From NCBI GenBank assembly GCA_937950105.1, contig CALFEM010000085.1, positions 1 through 16,047 of the forward strand: DNA of 16,047 nucleotides, read 5' to 3'. Each line of letters starts with the position of its first letter. Positions within the stretch are counted from its first letter, which is position 1. The stretch is from an uncultured Alphaproteobacteria bacterium. GTDB taxonomy: Bacteria > Pseudomonadota > Alphaproteobacteria > Rhizobiales > Hyphomicrobiaceae. Positions 1-7,775 of the stretch are shown here, in pieces. The translations under genes and the position numbers were made by a program. Below the pieces are notes generated by a model. It made no database searches. It saw only the letters and a list, made by a program, of their open reading frames with translations, and was not told the DNA's origin.

Positions 1-811
1 CTTCCTCGACGGCCCGCGCCAGCACGCGATCGCGCGCCTTGCGTGCCGCGTGCGGATGGCGGTCCGGCCGACGCGCTTCTGGCGATTGCGGCAGGGCCAC
101 CAGCAGCGCCGCCTCACCAACGGAAAGACGCTTCGGTTCCTTGCCGAAGTAGGCGAGCGAGGCCGCGCGCACGCCTTCGAGATTGCCGCCGAACGGCGCC
201 ATGCGCAGGTAGAGGTCGAGGATCTCGTCCTTGCTCTTCGCCCGCTCGATCTGCAAGGCGCGCACCATCTGCCGCAGCTTGCCCGTGCCGGTGCGTTCGT
301 GACGGCGATCGAGCAGACGCGCCACCTGCATGGTCAGCGTCGAGGCGCCGGAAACGATGCGTCCGTTGCGGACGAGCTGCGTGGTCGCGCGCAACAGCGC
401 GCGTGGATCGACGCCGGCGTGCGAGCGGAAGCGTCGATCCTCGAACGCGAGCAGCATGGCGAGATAGCGCTGATCGACGTCTTTCGTCGAGATCGGCAGC
501 CGCCAGCGATCGTCCTTTGTCGTGAAGGCGCGCAGCAGCCGCTCGTTGCGATCGACGACGATGGTGGAGAGGTCGTCGGCGGCGGCGAACGGCGGCGGTC
601 CGAGGCGATGCTGCGTGATCTCGAGCGAGAGGAACGCGGCGCCGGCGACCGCCACGGCGCCGGCAACCGCGAACAGCGCGGCGCGAAGGTGGGTTCGCGC
701 CGCGCGACGTCCGGCATCGGCGGTGCTGGGGGGCGGCAGCGCCGACGCCGGGGGAAGCGTCGCTCGCGCGGCGCCTCCGTTTTCGTTGAGCGACTCGTCC
801 GAGCCAGCCAT
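1..811 (-). CDS. pbpC: Penicillin-binding protein 1C, N-terminal part (cut by window edge)
   Basis: This is a bifunctional peptidoglycan synthase of the class A PBP family. The visible 270 codons hold a cytoplasmic tail (about 1-42), one membrane segment (about 43-65) and most of the GT51 glycosyltransferase domain, which polymerises lipid II in the periplasm. All five GT51 motifs can be read: the catalytic Glu124 in AFEDRRF, then SGASTLTMQ, the helix with SKDEILDLYL, FGGNLEGVRAASLAYFG, and EAALLVALPQSPE. The ALPQSPEARRPDRHP stretch is typical of PBP1C. The transpeptidase and C-terminal domains lie beyond base 1. The ATG at 811 starts 7 bp after the macroglobulin stop, so the two are almost certainly one transcript, as in the E. 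coli yfhM-pbpC pair. No anomaly is seen in the visible part. Confidence 0.95.
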   Translation of the reverse strand, partial: MAGSDESLNENGGAARATLPPASALPPPSTADAGRRAARTHLRAALFAVAGAVAVAGAAFLSLEITQHRLGPPPFAAADDLSTIVVDRNERLLRAFTTKDDRWRLPISTKDVDQRYLAMLLAFEDRRFRSHAGVDPRALLRATTQLVRNGRIVSGASTLTMQVARLLDRRHERTGTGKLRQMVRALQIERAKSKDEILDLYLRMAPFGGNLEGVRAASLAYFGKEPKRLSVGEAALLVALPQSPEARRPDRHPHAARKARDRVLARAVEE

Positions 812-818
812 CGCGGCG

Positions 819-3800
819 TCACTCCTTGCCGGTGATGGTGAGCGTGCCGGCCGACGTGCGCGCGTAACGCTCGGGGCGATACATGTCCTCGACGGTGGCG
901 GCCGGATGCACGAACGTGCCGGGCGTCACAGCGCGCACGATGTAGGCGGCGGTGGCGGTCGACTTCGCCTCGGTGGAACCGTGCTGTGAGTCGCTGTCGC
1001 CCTCGCCTTCGCCGTTGCCGTTGGCAGACTTCTTCGCGAACAGGTTGAAGGCGGCGACGAAGCGGTCGTCACGGAATTCGGCGTGCTCCGCCGTCACGGT
1101 GCCGTCGAGCCACCCGAGCGTCTTCACGTCGCCCGAGGTGACGAGACGCGGATTCTCGATCTCGAGGCCCGAAGGCAGCCGATCGACGACGAGCACGCGA
1201 CCGCCGGCTTCCTTCGATTCCACCTTCACCACGGCGACGAGACGATCGTTCTGTGCCAGCGTCGCCTTGCCACCGGAGGCGCTCGCGAGCTGCACTTCCT
1301 TGCCGTCGAGCGTGAAGAAGCTGCGCGTGATGGTGAAGCCTTTCGACACTGCCGGTTCGGGCGTCAGCGCCGAGCCGATCACCGAGACGACGACATCGAC
1401 TGCGGCGTCGCCGTCGTTGGCGATGACGAGGCCGCCGTCTTTCGAAATCTCGGCCGGGGTGAGCGGGCGCAGCAGCGGACCCTGGACCGGCGCTCCGCCG
1501 AAGCGGAGCTTCGTAGCGGCAGCATCACCCGACAGCGCGTTCGCCGCGAGCAGCATCCATGCCTGTTCCTGCGTCGACGTGTAGGTGCGCGAGGCCGTGG
1601 CCTTGGCGATCACGTCGACGAGGCGCGTGGCGTCTCCCTTCACGATTCCGGTTTCCGACGCGAGCGTGACCAGCGCGGCGCTGTCGCGAAGACGCGAGCC
1701 GAAATCGTCGCGTGCGGGGTCGGCGCTTGCGTTGCCCTCGATATCGGCGATGGCTGCCTTGAACGCCTTCTCGGCGCGCTCCTTGTCGCCAAGCATGGCG
1801 AGTGCCGCGCCGATCTGCGCCTTGGCAAGCGGCGTGGCGAAGCGGTCGAGGCGCGTGTCGGCGTAGTAGCGCAATTCGCCGATCGGCGCGCGGCCGTTGC
1901 GAGCGAGCACGTACAGCGCGTAGGCGCGGTCTTCACCGCCCTTGTCGAAGTCCTGCGCGTAGGAAATGAAGTTCTGCAGGCGATCGACGGCGTTGGTGTA
2001 GGCCCGATCCGGGATCGCGAAGCCGCTCTCCTTCGTTCGCGTCAGGAAGTCCGTGACGTAGGCGGTGAGCCAGAGATCCGCGGACTGCGGTCCCCAGATG
2101 CCGAACGCACCCGAGGCGTCCTGCATCGACATAACGTGATCGATCGCCTTCTGTACGCGCTCCTTCAACGCCTTGTCGGTGCCAAGCCCGATGCTGGAAG
2201 CAACCGCATTGGCATAGACGAGCGGCAGCGCGCGCGACACCGTCTGCTCGGCGCATCCATAGGGATAGCGGTCGAGCTGTGTCAGCAGGCCGGGCACGTC
2301 GAAGCGGGCCTGCGGACCGGCGGTGACGTTGATGCGCGTGCGGCTGGCGATGAGGTCGGCGACCAGGTCCTTGCTCAGAGTCAGCGTGCCGCCGTTCGGC
2401 TTGAGTTTCGCGATGGTAGTGCGCTTGATGTCACCCGCCGGCGGCTTCACGTCGATGGTCAGGCGGCGCGATACGTCGATGCCGTCGGGGCCGCTGACGC
2501 GCACGTCGTAGGCGATCTGGCCGACCGCGTCGGGCTTCAGCGCGATGCGCTCGACCGTGTGCGCGCCCTTGGCGAGGTCGATCGCCTTGTCGGCGATGCG
2601 CTCGCGTGGCGATTGCGCGCTGTCGGCGAGGCTCTTCTCCACCTTCATCTGATAGAGGGCGGCTGGGCCGTCGACGTTGTGCACGTCGAGTGTCAGGCGC
2701 GCCTCGTCACCGAGCGTCAGGAAGCGCGGCGTGGTGAGCGTCAACGCCACCGCGTCGCGCACGATCATGTCCTTCGACGCCGAGCCGAGCTTGTCGCCGC
2801 TCCACGCGACCGCCATCAGTCGCAGCGAGCCGTTGAAATCCGGAACCGCGAACGTGGCGCCCGCCTTGCCGTCGGCGCCGACGCTGACGATGCCGGAATG
2901 CAGCGAGACGATCTGCTCGACCGAGGGCGAGCCCTGCATCTCGATGCCGCCGTCGCCGTCACCACCGGAGCGCAGCGTGCCGCGATCGGCGCGCATACCG
3001 TCGATCAGGCGGCCGTAGAAGTCGCGGATCTCGGTGCCGAGCTTGCGCTGCTGGTAGAACCAATTCTGCGGCTCGGGCGCCTTGTAGCGCGTGACGTTGA
3101 GCACGCCGATGTCGACCGCGGCGATGGTCATGCGGGCCTGCTCCCCGGCGGCGAGACCGCTGACGGAGACCGGCACGGTGAGTGCGCCGCCGCCCTTCGA
3201 TTTCTCCGGCACGTCGATGGCGAGCGACAGCGTGCGCGGCTTCTGGTCGAGGCCGAGCCACGTGACGCCGAGGGAGCGGCCCGGCATGCGCTTCAACGCT
3301 TCGTCCATGGGCCGATACATCAGCGTCGTCACATAGGCGCCCGCACCCCAGTCCTTGCCGACCGGGATGTCGACCTCGGTGCCGCCCTTGGCGACCGCGA
3401 CCTCGCGCATGTCGGCGAGGCCGTTGGCCATGACCGCGACCAGCGCGGTGCCGGCGTGCTTCGAGGCGATGCGCAGCTTCGCGGTGTCGCCGGCCGCATA
3501 GCTCGGCTTGTCGAGCGCGGTGTCGAGAACCTCGGGGCTGTCGGGGTTGTCGGCGCTGGCGAACCAGCCGGCATTGAACGCGACGCTCGACTGCGAAGGC
3601 GCTTCGCCGGGTGTCGTCACCTCGAGGCGATAACGGCCGTACTTGACCGGCGCGGCGATTTTCGCAGGAGCATCCCCGAGAATATCGATCGTGCCGCTCG
3701 CGACCTTGCGGGTGAACGTCACCGCTTCGTAGTTCCACGAGCCGTCACGCGAATACCACTGCCAGCTGGTCTCGAGTTCGAGCAGTTGCCAGTTGGCGCC

Positions 3801-6167
3801 CTTGAAGGCGGCGCGATTACCGTCAGCCGCGAGATAGATCACCTCGAACGACGCGTCACCGCCCTGCTCACCAAGACTCTCCGCCTTGAACAGGTTCTTG
3901 ATGCCGATGCGCGGACCCGTCGCCGCGACGGGAACCGTGACGGTGCGTTCGATGCCGCGGCCGCCCGGCTCCTTCAGCTTGGCGACGATCTGCGCTTCGA
4001 GAGGCTTCGCGGTGGCGGGAATCTGCGGCAGCTTCAGCGCGATGTCGGCATGGCCCCTGGCGTCGGTATCGGGCACCGCATCGAGCGGCGCGCGCACAGG
4101 ACTTACCGTCTCGTCGGCGAGGCCGAAGCGATAACCCTCGAAGCCCTTGAGATCACCCGCGACCGGCTTGACGATGATTTCGCCTTCGACCGAAAGGCCG
4201 GCGGCGGGCGGGCCGTAGAGATAGCGGCCGTCGAGCTTCACCGTCTTTGTGGTTTCGGGCGCGATGGCGTCTTCGGGTGCGGTCAGCGTCATGTCGAGAC
4301 GCTCGGGCATGAAATCTTCGACGAGGAACGCGACCTGCGCGATCGGCTCGCCGTTCGGATCGGCATGCAGCTTCGCACGCCAAGTTCCCGTCATCGCCCA
4401 CGGTGACAGCGCGAGGTCGAGCGCGCGCGCGCCGAGGCCCTGATCGGCGGCGACGACGCGGCGGTGCTCGACGCCGTCGGGGCGCGAGACGATGATAGTC
4501 ATCGGCGTCGTCACGGCGTTGGCGGCGGCATCGCGCACGATGGCGTTGAGATGCACGGTGTCGCCGGGGCGATAGACGCCGCGCTCGGTGTAGAGATAGC
4601 CGTCGATGGGGCCCGGCGCATCGCGACCCTTGACGCCGCGATCGGAGAGATCGAACGCGGCGGTGGCGAGATCGAGGAACGCGTATTCGCCGCCCTCGCC
4701 CTTCTCGGCGATCAGGATCGCTGGCGCGAGGCCGCCTTCGCCCTTGGCGAGATTGGCCGCGAACTTCACATAGCCGCGCGCATCCGACGTGCTTTCCGCC
4801 AGCACCTCGTTGTTCCTGGCGACGAGGCGCACTTTCGCGTTGCCGATCGGTCTGGTGTCGGCGAGCGAGCGCACCAGCGCGTGGATGCCGTCCTGGCCCG
4901 AGAATGCGGTGAGGCCGAGATCGGACACCACGAACCATTGCGTGGCGACGCTGCCGTCACCCTCGCCGCTCTTGTGGTCGGGGCGCGCGATCATCACGTA
5001 GGCGCCGGGCTTCAGAGGTCCGGTCGCCTCGCTGACCGGCACGGCCGTCACGGTTTCGGCGTTGAGCTTGCCGGTGACCGGCATGACGCCCTTGTAGACG
5101 CGCTCGCCCGAGCGGCTTTCGATGGTCTCGACGTCCCACGTCGAGAGCTGGCGTTCGAGATCGCCGTTTTGCAGGGTCTGCGCGAGGTTGCGATCACCGA
5201 TGCGATAGACCTCGACCTTGACTTCGCGTGTGTTGATGGAGACGACCGGAATGCCCTGCTGGCCGCGCGACGGCAGCACGTAGGCGCGACCGCTGAAGCG
5301 CACTGACGGCTTGCGATCGGGCACGTAGATGGCGACGTCGACGGTCTTCGCCAGCGCTTCGCCGACATCCGACGGCAGGCCGGCCTTGAGCTGGATTTCG
5401 TAGCGCTCGCCGTGCTTCACGCCGTCGACGCAGAGCTGCTTGTTCTCGGGACTGACTCCGGCGGGATCCTTGCCGCCGACGCTGACGAACTTGGCGAAGT
5501 CGACCGGCGCGCGCGACAGCATCTCGGAGAACTGCAGGCAGATGCGTGGGTTAGCGGCCTCGCTGTCGATGCGGTAGTCGGTCATGCGGAAGCCGTGCTC
5601 GGCGGCGAGCTTGTCGAGCGAAGCCTGCACGCGCGGATCGGCGACGAGCGTGATGGAGGCTTTGAGCGACTCGATCGCCGGCCGCCAGAACGCGCGCCGC
5701 TTGAGCGCATCGCCGAGCACCGCCAGCGCCATCGCTTTCGTCTTCGTGTCGCCGGCGCGCTCATAGGCGAGGTAGGCGGCGCCGGAGGCATTGACCGGCA
5801 GATCGAATTTCTCGCTGCCCTTGTTCGGGTCGGGCGTGATCGCCAACAGCGCTTCGGCGAGGCCGATCCAGGCAACCGCGTTCTTCGGCTCGCCGACCAC
5901 GGCCATGGCGAAGTTGCGCGCCGCGAGCCGCGCGTCCTTGGCGCCCGCGGCCTTGGCCGCCGCCGCGATCAGCTGATCGGTGCGCTGCGTACCGGGCTTC
6001 CAATGGGTCTTCAGGTACGCCTCGTAGCGCTCGCCGTCCTTGGCGACGCCGGCATGCGCGAAACCTTTGGTCTCCGCGTAGGCGGAGCCGGAGAGCATCA
6101 TGGAGGCCGTGAACGACAGCGGGGGGAGGACGGTGAGGGAGAGCAGGAGGTGCATCAAGGCACGCAT
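819..6167 (-). CDS. Periplasmic alpha-2-macroglobulin (YfhM/ECAM type) with thioester
   Basis: This is a large (1782 aa) bacterial alpha-2-macroglobulin, a protease-trapping protein. A Sec signal peptide covers residues 1-31 (hydrophobic LLLSLTVL, cut after AYA). Residues about 65-195 are Ala-rich helices resembling TPR repeats. Then come macroglobulin (beta-sandwich) domains, including the hallmark GYLYTERGVYRPGDTVHL near 520-545. The thioester motif YGCAEQ is intact, with Cys1305, and is followed by the alpha-helical thioester domain (KAIDHVMSMQDASGAFGIW). Cys210 and Cys246 could form a disulphide. An acidic Gly/Asn/Ser stretch lies near 1716-1735. There is no lipobox Cys, so unlike E. coli YfhM this should be soluble in the periplasm. 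I chose the ATG at 6167 because AGGTGG lies 5 bp upstream and the signal peptide then starts normally; an in-frame GTG at 6206 would add 13 polar residues. It is followed by pbpC, supporting a role in envelope defence and repair. Confidence 0.96.
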   Translation of the reverse strand: MRALMHLLLSLTVLPPLSFTASMMLSGSAYAETKGFAHAGVAKDGERYEAYLKTHWKPGTQRTDQLIAAAAKAAGAKDARLAARNFAMAVVGEPKNAVAWIGLAEALLAITPDPNKGSEKFDLPVNASGAAYLAYERAGDTKTKAMALAVLGDALKRRAFWRPAIESLKASITLVADPRVQASLDKLAAEHGFRMTDYRIDSEAANPRICLQFSEMLSRAPVDFAKFVSVGGKDPAGVSPENKQLCVDGVKHGERYEIQLKAGLPSDVGEALAKTVDVAIYVPDRKPSVRFSGRAYVLPSRGQQGIPVVSINTREVKVEVYRIGDRNLAQTLQNGDLERQLSTWDVETIESRSGERVYKGVMPVTGKLNAETVTAVPVSEATGPLKPGAYVMIARPDHKSGEGDGSVATQWFVVSDLGLTAFSGQDGIHALVRSLADTRPIGNAKVRLVARNNEVLAESTSDARGYVKFAANLAKGEGGLAPAILIAEKGEGGEYAFLDLATAAFDLSDRGVKGRDAPGPIDGYLYTERGVYRPGDTVHLNAIVRDAAANAVTTPMTIIVSRPDGVEHRRVVAADQGLGARALDLALSPWAMTGTWRAKLHADPNGEPIAQVAFLVEDFMPERLDMTLTAPEDAIAPETTKTVKLDGRYLYGPPAAGLSVEGEIIVKPVAGDLKGFEGYRFGLADETVSPVRAPLDAVPDTDARGHADIALKLPQIPATAKPLEAQIVAKLKEPGGRGIERTVTVPVAATGPRIGIKNLFKAESLGEQGGDASFEVIYLAADGNRAAFKGANWQLLELETSWQWYSRDGSWNYEAVTFTRKVASGTIDILGDAPAKIAAPVKYGRYRLEVTTPGEAPSQSSVAFNAGWFASADNPDSPEVLDTALDKPSYAAGDTAKLRIASKHAGTALVAVMANGLADMREVAVAKGGTEVDIPVGKDWGAGAYVTTLMYRPMDEALKRMPGRSLGVTWLGLDQKPRTLSLAIDVPEKSKGGGALTVPVSVSGLAAGEQARMTIAAVDIGVLNVTRYKAPEPQNWFYQQRKLGTEIRDFYGRLIDGMRADRGTLRSGGDGDGGIEMQGSPSVEQIVSLHSGIVSVGADGKAGATFAVPDFNGSLRLMAVAWSGDKLGSASKDMIVRDAVALTLTTPRFLTLGDEARLTLDVHNVDGPAALYQMKVEKSLADSAQSPRERIADKAIDLAKGAHTVERIALKPDAVGQIAYDVRVSGPDGIDVSRRLTIDVKPPAGDIKRTTIAKLKPNGGTLTLSKDLVADLIASRTRINVTAGPQARFDVPGLLTQLDRYPYGCAEQTVSRALPLVYANAVASSIGLGTDKALKERVQKAIDHVMSMQDASGAFGIWGPQSADLWLTAYVTDFLTRTKESGFAIPDRAYTNAVDRLQNFISYAQDFDKGGEDRAYALYVLARNGRAPIGELRYYADTRLDRFATPLAKAQIGAALAMLGDKERAEKAFKAAIADIEGNASADPARDDFGSRLRDSAALVTLASETGIVKGDATRLVDVIAKATASRTYTSTQEQAWMLLAANALSGDAAATKLRFGGAPVQGPLLRPLTPAEISKDGGLVIANDGDAAVDVVVSVIGSALTPEPAVSKGFTITRSFFTLDGKEVQLASASGGKATLAQNDRLVAVVKVESKEAGGRVLVVDRLPSGLEIENPRLVTSGDVKTLGWLDGTVTAEHAEFRDDRFVAAFNLFAKKSANGNGEGEGDSDSQHGSTEAKSTATAAYIVRAVTPGTFVHPAATVEDMYRPERYARTSAGTLTITGKE

Positions 6168-6172
6168 GGGAG

Positions 6173-6178
6173 CCACCT
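6173..6178 (-). promoter_or_regulatory. Ribosome binding site of the macroglobulin gene
   Basis: On the minus strand this reads AGGTGG, 5 bp before the ATG at 6167. It decides between that ATG and the in-frame GTG at 6206, which has no comparable site upstream. Confidence 0.6.
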
Positions 6179-6444
6179 GGTGTTGGTGCTTCTCGAATAT
6201 CGACACGGTCGGCGCGCGAGGAGTTCAGCGCGCAGTCCATCGCGTCCATCATCGGACCGCGAGGGGCGGGAGGTGAAGGCCATCACGCGGGAATGACGGA
6301 ACAGCGGCGATAGCGAGGGTATTGTCGCAAAATTCCGGGGAATGCGCCTTGATGTTGCCGCGTCCTGTCCGGCCGTGGGCGTCGCCCGCGTCGGCGCCGC
6401 CACCAAGAAAGACTGCATACGCACGAACGGGTGTCCCAGAAAAA

Positions 6445-6476
6445 ATCGGGCCTGTTTCTGCCGGAACAGCGCCGAT
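6445..6476 (+). repeat. Imperfect inverted repeat in the leader of the cold-shock-like gene
   Basis: Outer arms ATCGG (6445-6449) and CCGAT (6472-6476), a 2x2 mismatch, and inner arms CTGTT (6452-6456) and AACAG (6465-6469) around an 8-nt loop. The element ends 79 bp before the ATG at 6556. It could be an RNA hairpin in the 5' leader or a repressor operator; the sequence does not decide. It is not followed by a T run, so it is unlikely to be a terminator. Confidence 0.4.
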
Positions 6477-6555
6477 CCCGGGTCTGAGCGAGATTGAGCC
6501 TACGAGCTGCGAGCAAGCAGCAAGGCGAAACCCTCGGACCCCCCGGAGAAACCCA

Positions 6556-6783
6556 ATGCAGATCCAAGGCGAGATCACCAAGTTCCGCAGCGACATCGGC
6601 GCCGGCGTCATCGTTTCTGAGAGCGGCCGCAAGTACCGGTTTACCAAGACCGAGGTCATCAATTCCGGCTCCGACCTGGTGGGCGCTACGGTCGACTTCT
6701 TCGTCGTCGCCAACCGGCCGACCGAGATCATCGTCATGCAGGGCTCGCCCTGGTCGGTCTTCGCGACCGCCGGCCGCGCCTGA
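6556..6783 (+). CDS. Small cold-shock-like (OB-fold) protein, function unknown
   Basis: A 75-residue protein. The order GEITKFRSDIGAGVIVSESG, then KYRF, then GATVDFFV, then a final short strand (EIIVM) follows the pattern of cold-shock domains: strand, Lys-Phe turn, Gly-rich strand, charged turn, and V-x-F in the fourth strand. It lacks the aromatic RNP1 core (KGFGFI) of true CspA, having GAGVIV instead, so nucleic-acid binding by the standard aromatic surface is doubtful. The ATG at 6556 follows GGAG by 7 bp. The reading frame extends upstream, but that part is Pro/Arg-rich and unlike protein. The next gene starts 53 bp downstream and is probably co-transcribed. OB-fold membership is inferred from the pattern; the existence of the gene is well supported. 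Confidence 0.8.
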   Translation: MQIQGEITKFRSDIGAGVIVSESGRKYRFTKTEVINSGSDLVGATVDFFVVANRPTEIIVMQGSPWSVFATAGRA

Positions 6784-6836
6784 TCGAACGAGCGAAACGC
6801 CAACAGAGCCAACGCGAGAGCGACCAGGAGAGCGAC

Positions 6837-7274
6837 ATGACCACCAACGGCTTCGATACGACCGACCTGCCGATCGTCCGCCGCGCCGCCCTGGCGCTCG
6901 CCATGCACCTGCTGATCGAGGATGAGCGCGGTCTCGTATTCCTGAACGGCGCCGGCGATGCCGACCGCGCCCGCCTCGAGACCCGATTCTGGGATTGCTT
7001 CGACGGCGACACCGCCGAGGGCGTCGCCACCCTGGTTCGCCTGTGGAGCCTGATCGACGTGTTCCAGTCGCGCCGCCTGCGCCGGATGTTCCTGGAGCGC
7101 GGCTTCGCCATGATCCCGGCCGCCGTCAAGGTCGCTGCCACGAGCCGCCTCAGCCTCGACTGGGGCTTCAATCCGCAGCGCTTCGTGACGGCTCTTTCCG
7201 TTCGCCCGGCCACCGCCGCAGTGCACCGCCTGCAGCCCGCCCCGGTCGCTGCCGAGCTGGCGATGGCCGCCTGA
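6837..7274 (+). CDS. Conserved-looking hypothetical protein, 145 aa
   Basis: I do not recognise this family. The protein is mainly helical and soluble, with no signal peptide or clear membrane span. Visible features are a helix-rich N-terminal half (IVRRAALALAMHLLIEDE), one Cys in RFWDCFDGD, an Arg-rich stretch SRRLRRMFLERGF near the middle, and an Ala/Pro-rich tail. AGGAG lies 6 bp before the ATG, an excellent site that fixes the start. It sits 53 bp behind the cold-shock-like gene in the same direction and ends 29 bp before the convergent zur stop. Codon use matches its neighbours, so it looks like a real resident gene. Confidence 0.75.
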   Translation: MTTNGFDTTDLPIVRRAALALAMHLLIEDERGLVFLNGAGDADRARLETRFWDCFDGDTAEGVATLVRLWSLIDVFQSRRLRRMFLERGFAMIPAAVKVAATSRLSLDWGFNPQRFVTALSVRPATAAVHRLQPAPVAAELAMAA

Positions 7275-7291
7275 ACCAACGCATGTGAATG

Positions 7292-7319
7292 CTGCGCCGG
7301 TCGTCAGGCACCGGCGCAG
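7292..7319. terminator. Perfect hairpin between convergent genes, probable two-way terminator
   Basis: CTGCGCCGGT (7292-7301) is exactly complementary to ACCGGCGCAG (7310-7319), giving a 10-bp GC-rich stem with an 8-nt loop. It lies where the 145-aa gene and zur converge, and the loop contains most of the zur stop codon (7304-7306). There is no T run on either side, so termination would depend on the stem alone or on Rho. Confidence 0.6.
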
Positions 7320-7708
7320 GCGGCACAGGTGCCGCGCAGCTCGAGTGTCATGCGATCGACCTTGAAGGCAGCTTTCGCCGCCCACGTGCCGAGGGCGTCC
7401 ACCGCTTCCGCACAGCCGAATTCGTCGACGGCGCCACAGCGCTCGCAGATCGCGAAAACCGCCGTGCCTTCGTCGTGCTTGTGATGCGAGCAGGCGACGA
7501 AGGCGTTGATGGACTCGAGCCGGTGCGCGTGTCCTTCCGCGATCAGCCGGCCAAGCGAGCGGTACACCGTCTGAGGTGCCAGCACGACCTCGCCACGCAA
7601 TTGGTCGATCAGTTCGTAGGCGCTGACCGGACGTCCTGCCTCGCGCAGGGCGCCTTCGATGAGGCGGTCTTGCACGTCGGCCGGGCGGCGCTTGCTCAAT
7701 TTGCGCAT
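7304..7708 (-). CDS. zur: Fur-family regulator, probable zinc uptake regulator Zur
   Basis: A 134-residue Fur-family repressor. Residues 10-66 form the winged helix, with APQTVYRSLGRLIAEG as the recognition part. HRLESINAFVAC followed by a His cluster (SHHKHD, 74-79) is typical of alphaproteobacterial Zur. Two CxxC pairs (Cys88/Cys91 and Cys128/Cys131) supply the structural zinc site. I chose the ATG at 7708 because GGAAG lies 7 bp upstream and the protein then starts like other family members; an ATG at 7747 would add 13 residues and has no clear site. It lies 67 bp downstream of phaZ on the same strand. No znuABC genes or recognisable Zur box are in the window, so the zinc assignment rests on protein similarity; Fur, Irr and PerR fit less well. 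Confidence 0.88.
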   Translation of the reverse strand: MRKLSKRRPADVQDRLIEGALREAGRPVSAYELIDQLRGEVVLAPQTVYRSLGRLIAEGHAHRLESINAFVACSHHKHDEGTAVFAICERCGAVDEFGCAEAVDALGTWAAKAAFKVDRMTLELRGTCAACAGA

Positions 7709-7775
7709 CGATGGGCTTCCACGGTTGTTCGCCGCCACAGGTAGCATATCCCGCGCCGCATGCGAGAGCGGCCGG

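Larger units (their letters stand above)
6168..6555. other. Divergent intergenic region between macroglobulin and the cold-shock-like gene
   Basis: No gene is supported in these 388 bp. It must hold the promoters for the leftward macroglobulin-pbpC transcript and the rightward small genes, but I see no convincing -35/-10 pair for either. Visible structure: arms ATTCC and GGAAT around GG at 6332-6343, a candidate operator or small hairpin, and a larger imperfect inverted repeat at 6445-6476 listed separately. The final 20 bases carry GGAG, 7 bp before the ATG at 6556. Confidence 0.6.

Noticed and set aside
1083..4406. A plus-strand open frame of 1107 codons opposite the macroglobulin gene
   Set aside because: Arg/Asp/Ala-rich product with no domain pattern; it is the antisense shadow expected from high third-position G+C. 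The minus strand encodes a recognisable protein throughout.
7709..7775. Search for a Zur box or self-regulatory site upstream of zur
   Set aside because: No AT-rich dyad of the kind bound by Zur is visible in the 67 bp between phaZ and zur.
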